From an uncultured Lachnospiraceae bacterium (lineage in GTDB: Bacteria; Bacillota; Clostridia; Lachnospirales; Lachnospiraceae): 36,894 nucleotides of DNA. Numbering within the stretch: position 1 is the stretch's first letter; every line of letters begins with the position of its first letter. The DNA is taken from NCBI GenBank assembly GCA_947591245.1, contig CANQCY010000020.1, positions 1 to 36,894 on the forward strand. The letters are read 5' to 3'. The translations under genes and the position numbers were made by a program. Below are positions 32,463 to 36,894 of the stretch, piece by piece. The notes below the pieces were generated by a model that was not told where the DNA came from, searched no databases, and saw only the letters and a program-made list of their open reading frames with translations.

Positions 32463-33509
32463 ATGAATTTAGAAGAATATAAAGGCGTATATGTCTATGC
32501 ACAGCAGGTAGACAATGAAATAAGCGGAATTGCGTTGGAACTGTTAGGCAAGGCAAATGAGCTTGCAAAGGATTTGAGTACGGACGTAACTGCCGTACTG
32601 ATCGGTTCAGGCGTCGGAAATCTTGTCGACACATTGGCTGAGTACGGTGCGGATAAGGTAATCGTTGTCGATGATCCGGAATTGAAAGATTATAGGACAG
32701 AGCCGTATACACATGCGCTTGCGTCTGTTATTAACGAATATAAACCGGAGATTATGCTTGTCGGCGCTACAGCGATCGGACGCGACCTCGGGCCGAGGGT
32801 GTCCGCGCGCGTTGCTACCGGCCTGACTGCAGATTGCACGGTACTTGAAATCGGTGATTTCCCGCTCGCCCCGGTTCCGGGAAAAGAAGATGAGCAGAAG
32901 CATAATCAGCTGCTGATGACTCGTCCGGCATTTGGCGGAAATACGATCGCTACGATCGCATGCCCGGATAACCGTCCGCAGATGGCGACCGTACGTCCGG
33001 GCGTTATGCAGAAGATTGAGCCGAAAGCCGGCGCAAAAGCAGAAGTGATCGACTATAATCCGGGCTTTACGCCGAACAATAAATATGTTGAGATCCTGAG
33101 CGTTATGAAATCCGTAGCGGAGACAGTAAATATTGCAGATGCGAAAATTCTTGTATCCGGCGGACGCGGCGTAGGCTCCAAAGAGAACTTCAAGCTTCTC
33201 GAGGATCTGGCAGATGCGATCGGCGGAACCGTCAGCTGTTCCCGTGCCGTTGTTGAAAACGGCTGGCTGCCGGTAGACCGTCAGGTCGGACAGACCGGAC
33301 AGACGGTTCGTCCGAACGTGTACTTCGCAATCGGTATTTCCGGTGCAATTCAGCATGCTGCCGGTATGGAAGAGTCCGACATCATCATTGCTATCAACAA
33401 GGATGAGGACGCTCCGATCTTTGATATTGCCGATTATGGCATTGTAGGAGATCTGAATAAAATCGTACCTCAGCTGACTGAGATGCTCAAAGCAGAGATC
33501 AAGAAATAA
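32463..33509 (+). CDS. etfA: Electron transfer flavoprotein alpha subunit
   Basis: The 348-residue large subunit. The C-terminal FAD domain is clear: SGGRGVGSKENF, LADAIGGTVSCSRAVVENGW, QVGQTGQTVRPNVYFAIGISGAIQH and INKDEDAPIFDIADYGIVGD. The N-terminal half has the Rossmann-like alpha domain with LVGATAIGRDLGPRVSARVATGL. No fused ferredoxin domain is present, unlike some clostridial EtfA proteins. The ATG at 32463 follows GGTGA by five bases; GTG codons at 32451 and 32454 are in frame and would add up to four residues. A strong terminator follows. Confidence 0.94.
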   Translation: MNLEEYKGVYVYAQQVDNEISGIALELLGKANELAKDLSTDVTAVLIGSGVGNLVDTLAEYGADKVIVVDDPELKDYRTEPYTHALASVINEYKPEIMLVGATAIGRDLGPRVSARVATGLTADCTVLEIGDFPLAPVPGKEDEQKHNQLLMTRPAFGGNTIATIACPDNRPQMATVRPGVMQKIEPKAGAKAEVIDYNPGFTPNNKYVEILSVMKSVAETVNIADAKILVSGGRGVGSKENFKLLEDLADAIGGTVSCSRAVVENGWLPVDRQVGQTGQTVRPNVYFAIGISGAIQHAAGMEESDIIIAINKDEDAPIFDIADYGIVGDLNKIVPQLTEMLKAEIKK

Positions 33510-33526
33510 TTGTATGAGTTATCGGA

Positions 33527-33586
33527 GGGTGCTTACGGAGCTTATGGCAGTTTGGCGGCGTCATAAGTTTCGGAACGCCCTTTTTC
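33527..33586 (+). terminator. Strong intrinsic terminator after etfA
   Basis: A long, slightly imperfect stem, from GGGTGCTTACGGAGCTTATG to CATAAGTTTCGGAACGCCC, is followed by TTTTT. It ends the butyrate cluster. Confidence 0.85.
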
Positions 33587-33661
33587 TTGCTAATGTACCG
33601 TATATAAAAAGAAAGGGAAAGCGGTGTATTCGGTTATGAAGGCATCATGCAAGGGGATGAG

Positions 33662-34942
33662 ATGAAAAAGATCGGAATCGTAATATGCAACTATAATAAA
33701 AAGGAATATGTGCTGAATTGCATCCAGAGCGTTTTGGAATCGAAGACGGATGATTATGATATTTATGTGGCGGACAATGCTTCTACGGACGGTTCGGCGG
33801 AGGCGATCCGGGAAAAATATGGAGAGCGGGTCACGGTTCTTGCAAATAAGGAGAATTTGGGCGGCTCCGGCGGTTTTAACACAGGGATCCGAAAGGTTTT
33901 GGAAGATGGCTACGAGTATCTGTATTGCCTTGACAATGATGTGCTCGTGGATGAAAATGCGATCGGTGCGCTTGCCGGGTATCTGGACGCCCATGAGGAT
34001 ACCGGCGTGGCGGGATCTATTGTATATCATATGGACTGTCCGGAATATGTGCAGCAATATGGGCTGGATATCGATTTTGAAAATTATACGGCGGTTACCC
34101 ACTATGCGGATTTTTGGGACGATGGGAGCATACCGGACGTCAAACGATGCGATACGGTAGCGACGTGCAGCGTGATGGTACGCTTGAGCTGCATTCGGGA
34201 GACGGATATCGGCATTATGCCGGAGGATAATTTTATATACTGGGATGATATGGAATGGATTTACCGTTTTACACTGGCAGGATTTAAAGTTGTGACGGTG
34301 AAAAACAGTGCGGTGTTACATAAAATGGGGTCGAACGTGAAGCCGTCCAATACGTTTATTAATTATTATATGTGGCGCAATCGGATGAATTTTTTTATGA
34401 GGTATACGCCGAAAGAAAAAACGGAAGAAATGAGTTACCGGCTGCTGAGCGCAGCCTTTGACTCGATGTACGAGAGCATGTACCGCGAAGAGCACAATAT
34501 TATGAAAACCCTTTCCTATGCATTTTTTGATGCGGTGCGAGGCGTGAGGGGAAAGGCGGCTGAATATAAAATCCTGCCAAATGATGCGAATGACGACAAA
34601 TTCCGTATGTTTTTGCAAGGGAAAAAAACATACTGCCTTCTTCCCGGCGGAAGCGATGATGAGAGGGGCGTCATGAAAAATTTTCTTCAATTGCTGAATC
34701 CGGAGCTTGTTTCGTGCGAGGACAGCGCCCGGGCAGACGTTGTTCTGAAGCCGTGTGATTATGTGATGCAGATGGCGGGCGGCGACCGCAGCTTCGTATA
34801 TATTGATACGCAGAACAATGTGATTTTGGATGAAGAGGACTGGACATGCGTTGAAAATTACCGGTATGCAAGGTCATTGTTTATCTATATGAATCAGGCG
34901 CCGTTTTTAGATGCGGTGGAATCGTTAAAAAATAGAAACTAA
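33662..34942 (+). CDS. Family 2 glycosyltransferase with C-terminal extension
   Basis: A 426-residue protein. The N-terminal 230 or so residues form a GT-A domain: IGIVICNYNKKEYVLNC, VADNASTDGS, NKENLGGSGGFNTGI and the metal-binding DNDVLVD, then a WDDMEW motif in the acceptor-side region. This pattern fits rhamnosyl- or galactofuranosyl-type GT2 enzymes of surface polysaccharide synthesis. After the GT-A fold come about 195 residues with no match I know, including YCLLPGGSDDERG and a terminal FIYMNQAPFLDAVESL. No membrane segment is evident. AAGGGGATGAG precedes the ATG at 33662. The deacetylase gene begins 14 bp after the stop. Confidence 0.82.
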   Translation: MKKIGIVICNYNKKEYVLNCIQSVLESKTDDYDIYVADNASTDGSAEAIREKYGERVTVLANKENLGGSGGFNTGIRKVLEDGYEYLYCLDNDVLVDENAIGALAGYLDAHEDTGVAGSIVYHMDCPEYVQQYGLDIDFENYTAVTHYADFWDDGSIPDVKRCDTVATCSVMVRLSCIRETDIGIMPEDNFIYWDDMEWIYRFTLAGFKVVTVKNSAVLHKMGSNVKPSNTFINYYMWRNRMNFFMRYTPKEKTEEMSYRLLSAAFDSMYESMYREEHNIMKTLSYAFFDAVRGVRGKAAEYKILPNDANDDKFRMFLQGKKTYCLLPGGSDDERGVMKNFLQLLNPELVSCEDSARADVVLKPCDYVMQMAGGDRSFVYIDTQNNVILDEEDWTCVENYRYARSLFIYMNQAPFLDAVESLKNRN

Positions 34943-34956
34943 AATGGGAGGCAAGT

Positions 34957-35805
34957 ATGAATGAAATGTATGTACGCTTTCCCGGCGGACGGAAGAAGGC
35001 GTTTACGATCAGCTATGATGATAATGTGACGCAGGATGAAAGACTGATCAGGCTTATGGAAAAATATAAAATCAGCGGAACTTTTAATATCATTCCGGGC
35101 TGGTTTGCGCAGGAGGGAGCCGTATTTCCGCCGGACGAGACATATATAAACGTCACGGAACAAAAGGCGCTTGAGATTTATAAGAATGATCTGGTCGAAG
35201 TGGCAAATCACGGATATAATCATACAAAAATGACAACGACGCCCGAAATGCTCGTCCTGGATGATATATTGAAATGCCGGAAGAAGCTGGAGGCAATGTA
35301 CGACGCCATCGTGACCGGTTTTGCTTACCCGTACGGCTGGTACAATAAAACGGTGATGGACGTACTTGTACAGGCTGGCATATCATATGCGAGAACGGTA
35401 AACAGCACAGGCTCTTTCCGCCTTCCGGACAACTGGATGGAGCTCAATCCGACCTGCCATCATGATGATCCGCACCTGATGGAACTGGCGCAGTCTTTCA
35501 TAGAGGATGATGTAACGGAGCACCCGTATTTATTTTATGTGTGGGGACATACATTTGAATTTGACAGAAATAAAAACTGGGATGTGATCGAGCGCCTGTT
35601 TGAACAGGTGGGCGGCAAGGAGAAAGACATATGGTACGCGACGAACGGGGAACTGTGCGAGTATCACAGGGCGTTTGAAAAACTCGTATTTTCTGCTGAC
35701 GGCAGTCAGGCGTACAATCCGTCATGCATCGATTTGTGGGCGGAGATCGACCGCAAGCTGTATTTACTGCCTGCGGGAAAGCGCGAGAAAAGGAGAATAA
35801 TATGA
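34957..35805 (+). CDS. Polysaccharide deacetylase family protein (CE4-like)
   Basis: A 282-residue NodB-like hydrolase. The catalytic and metal-binding pair appears as ISYDDNVTQDE near the N-terminus; the metal His pair is in VANHGYNHTKM. FAYPYGWYN corresponds to the family's substrate-groove motif, and a later VWGHTFEFD supplies the last conserved His. It deacetylates N-acetyl sugars in known members. There is no signal peptide, unusual for enzymes acting on finished wall polymers, so it may act on a precursor or nucleotide-linked sugar inside the cell. GGGAGG precedes the ATG. The stop overlaps the GH5 start by four bases. Confidence 0.82.
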   Translation: MNEMYVRFPGGRKKAFTISYDDNVTQDERLIRLMEKYKISGTFNIIPGWFAQEGAVFPPDETYINVTEQKALEIYKNDLVEVANHGYNHTKMTTTPEMLVLDDILKCRKKLEAMYDAIVTGFAYPYGWYNKTVMDVLVQAGISYARTVNSTGSFRLPDNWMELNPTCHHDDPHLMELAQSFIEDDVTEHPYLFYVWGHTFEFDRNKNWDVIERLFEQVGGKEKDIWYATNGELCEYHRAFEKLVFSADGSQAYNPSCIDLWAEIDRKLYLLPAGKREKRRII

Positions 35806-36767
35806 TGAAAAAGACGGCTATATTATTTATGCTTCTAGCTATAATGGCTGCTGTCTGCATAATCGGCGCAGACAGGGAATGCATGGCGGCGAAACCGTCG
35901 GCGCTGCATGTGAAAGGAACGAAAATCGTCAATGCCTCCGGTAAGACGGTTGTATTGAAGGGAGCAAGCACGCACGGTATTGCGTGGTTTCCGCAGTACG
36001 TGAATAAGCAGTGCTTTCAAAGCTTAAAGAAGATGGGGGCAAATACGGTTCGTCTCGCCTTTTACAGCGACAGCGGCGCCGGATATGATAAATCCCTTTA
36101 CACAAAGATTGATGAAGGGGTAAAAGCGGCGACAGAACTCGGCATGTATGTTATTATCGACTGGCATATTTTATCGGATGGAAATCCCAAAACAAATGAG
36201 GGGAAGGCAAAAGAGTTTTTCACTTATTTTGCAAAAAAATATGCAGGGCAGAGCAATGTTTTGTACGAAATTTGCAATGAACCAAATGGTGATGCGACGT
36301 GGCAGAGGGATATCCGTCCGTATGCACAGAGAATGATCCGCCTGATACGCAAATATGACAAAAAGGCGCTTATCATTGTGGGGACGCCGACGTGGTCGCA
36401 GGATGTAGACACTGCCTCGGATGCGCCGATAAAAAATGAATCCAATATTGCGTATGCACTGCATTTTTATGCGGCTACGCATAAGGAGTGGATTCGGGAG
36501 AAATTAAAAACGGCGCATAAGAAGGGGCTTCCAGTCATTGTGTCTGAGTATTCGATCTGCGATGCGTCCGGCAATGGCGGTATTGATACGAAAGAGGGAA
36601 AGGCGTGGATGAAGCTTTTGAAAAAATACAGGATCGGGCATATCGCATGGAGCATCTGCAATAAAAATGAGACGGCTTCTCTCATTAAGGCGTCTTGCCA
36701 GAAGACGGGCAAGATCACAAAAAACGATTTATCAAGGACGGGGAAATGGATTGTGAAGAACTGGTAA
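35802..36767 (+). CDS. Secreted glycoside hydrolase family 5 endoglucanase-like protein
   Basis: A 321-residue, single-domain protein. A signal peptide is clear (MMKKTAILFMLLAIMAAV, cut near residue 28 at CMAA). The GH5 (subfamily 2-like) fold is shown by LKGASTHGIAWFPQYV, MGANTVRLAFY, VIIDWHIL, the acid/base Glu in YEICNEPNG and the nucleophile Glu in VIVSEYSI. No carbohydrate-binding module or dockerin is present. It would cleave beta-1,4-glucans or related polymers outside the cell. The ATG at 35802 overlaps the deacetylase stop (ATGA) and follows AGGAGAA. A second ATG at 35805 is equally possible. Confidence 0.88.
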   Translation: MMKKTAILFMLLAIMAAVCIIGADRECMAAKPSALHVKGTKIVNASGKTVVLKGASTHGIAWFPQYVNKQCFQSLKKMGANTVRLAFYSDSGAGYDKSLYTKIDEGVKAATELGMYVIIDWHILSDGNPKTNEGKAKEFFTYFAKKYAGQSNVLYEICNEPNGDATWQRDIRPYAQRMIRLIRKYDKKALIIVGTPTWSQDVDTASDAPIKNESNIAYALHFYAATHKEWIREKLKTAHKKGLPVIVSEYSICDASGNGGIDTKEGKAWMKLLKKYRIGHIAWSICNKNETASLIKASCQKTGKITKNDLSRTGKWIVKNW

Positions 36768-36881
36768 TCCGAAAAGTTTTATGCTCTGCTATGCAGCGGG
36801 GGATTTGACTATAAAAATGTGTAGTCTCGGAAAGTCAGTAAAAAAACAGAAAAACATTTATTGATGTGAAGTTTGTGAAAA

Positions 36882-36894
36882 GGTGGAATAAAAA
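36882..36894 (+). promoter_or_regulatory. Possible ribosome binding site for a gene beyond the window
   Basis: AAAGGTGG followed by AATAAAA ends the window. The spacing suggests that an ATG may lie just past position 36894. The 127 bases after the GH5 stop contain no gene and no clear terminator. Confidence 0.3.

Noticed and set aside
1-36894. CRISPR arrays, insertion sequences, prophage or integrase genes
   Set aside because: No spaced direct repeats, transposase motifs or phage genes were seen on either strand.

Overview
The window reads as a chromosomal segment of a spore-forming, butyrate-producing member of the Clostridia, most likely Lachnospiraceae. The evidence is a spoIIGA-sigE sporulation pair, two small spore-coat-type genes, a four-subunit ferredoxin-linked 2-oxoacid oxidoreductase, and the complete acetyl-CoA-to-butyryl-CoA gene set in the thl-crt-hbd-bcd-etfB-etfA order known from gut Lachnospiraceae, with a Roseburia-like butyryl-CoA:acetate CoA-transferase close by. 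No phage, insertion sequence, CRISPR array, rRNA or intact tRNA was seen. Family assignments come from recognising motifs and protein sequence by eye, not from a database search.

Layout. 1-1207: terminator of an upstream gene, then an S66 (LD-carboxypeptidase/MccF-type) peptidase. 1208-3104: spoIIGA-sigE behind a long-spacer promoter. 3164-4126 (minus): a secreted protein with a bacterial Ig-like domain. 4165-7200: lepA-hemW. 7208-9581: purine nucleoside phosphorylase and a nucleoside-deaminase-type amidohydrolase, preceded by a short structured leader. 9595-11347: a BlaI-type repressor and an M56 metallopeptidase whose C-terminal sensor is not a penicillin-binding domain. 11382-13319 (minus): an ABC-F ATPase. 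13480-17696: a coiled-coil unknown, acpS, the bifunctional NAD(P)HX repair enzyme, alr and a MazF-type toxin. 17697-18068: a gene-poor stretch with a terminator, a candidate structured RNA and upstream-site-like repeats. 18069-19811: histidine phosphatase, rlmH and a small methyltransferase. 19923-20404 (minus): two spore-coat-like proteins. 20561-25361: an SGNH hydrolase, then porGDAB. 25401-26741 (minus): but. 26987-33509: coaD, then thl-crt-hbd-bcd-etfB-etfA. 33662-36767: a glycosyltransferase, a polysaccharide deacetylase and a secreted GH5 glucanase.

How the parts work together. PorGDAB would oxidise pyruvate or a related 2-oxoacid to acyl-CoA and reduced ferredoxin. Thl, Crt and Hbd build crotonyl-CoA from acetyl-CoA. 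Bcd with EtfAB reduces it to butyryl-CoA, in known clostridial systems by flavin-based electron bifurcation that also reduces ferredoxin. But then exchanges CoA with acetate and releases butyrate. Most of the rest is housekeeping (lepA, hemW, acpS, nnr, alr, rlmH, coaD) or sporulation.

I found no clear new system. The parts most worth checking are the BlaI/M56 module with an unrecognised extracellular domain, the RNA-like element at 17758-17867, the MazF gene with no antitoxin beside it, and the closing GT2-CE4-GH5 cluster.
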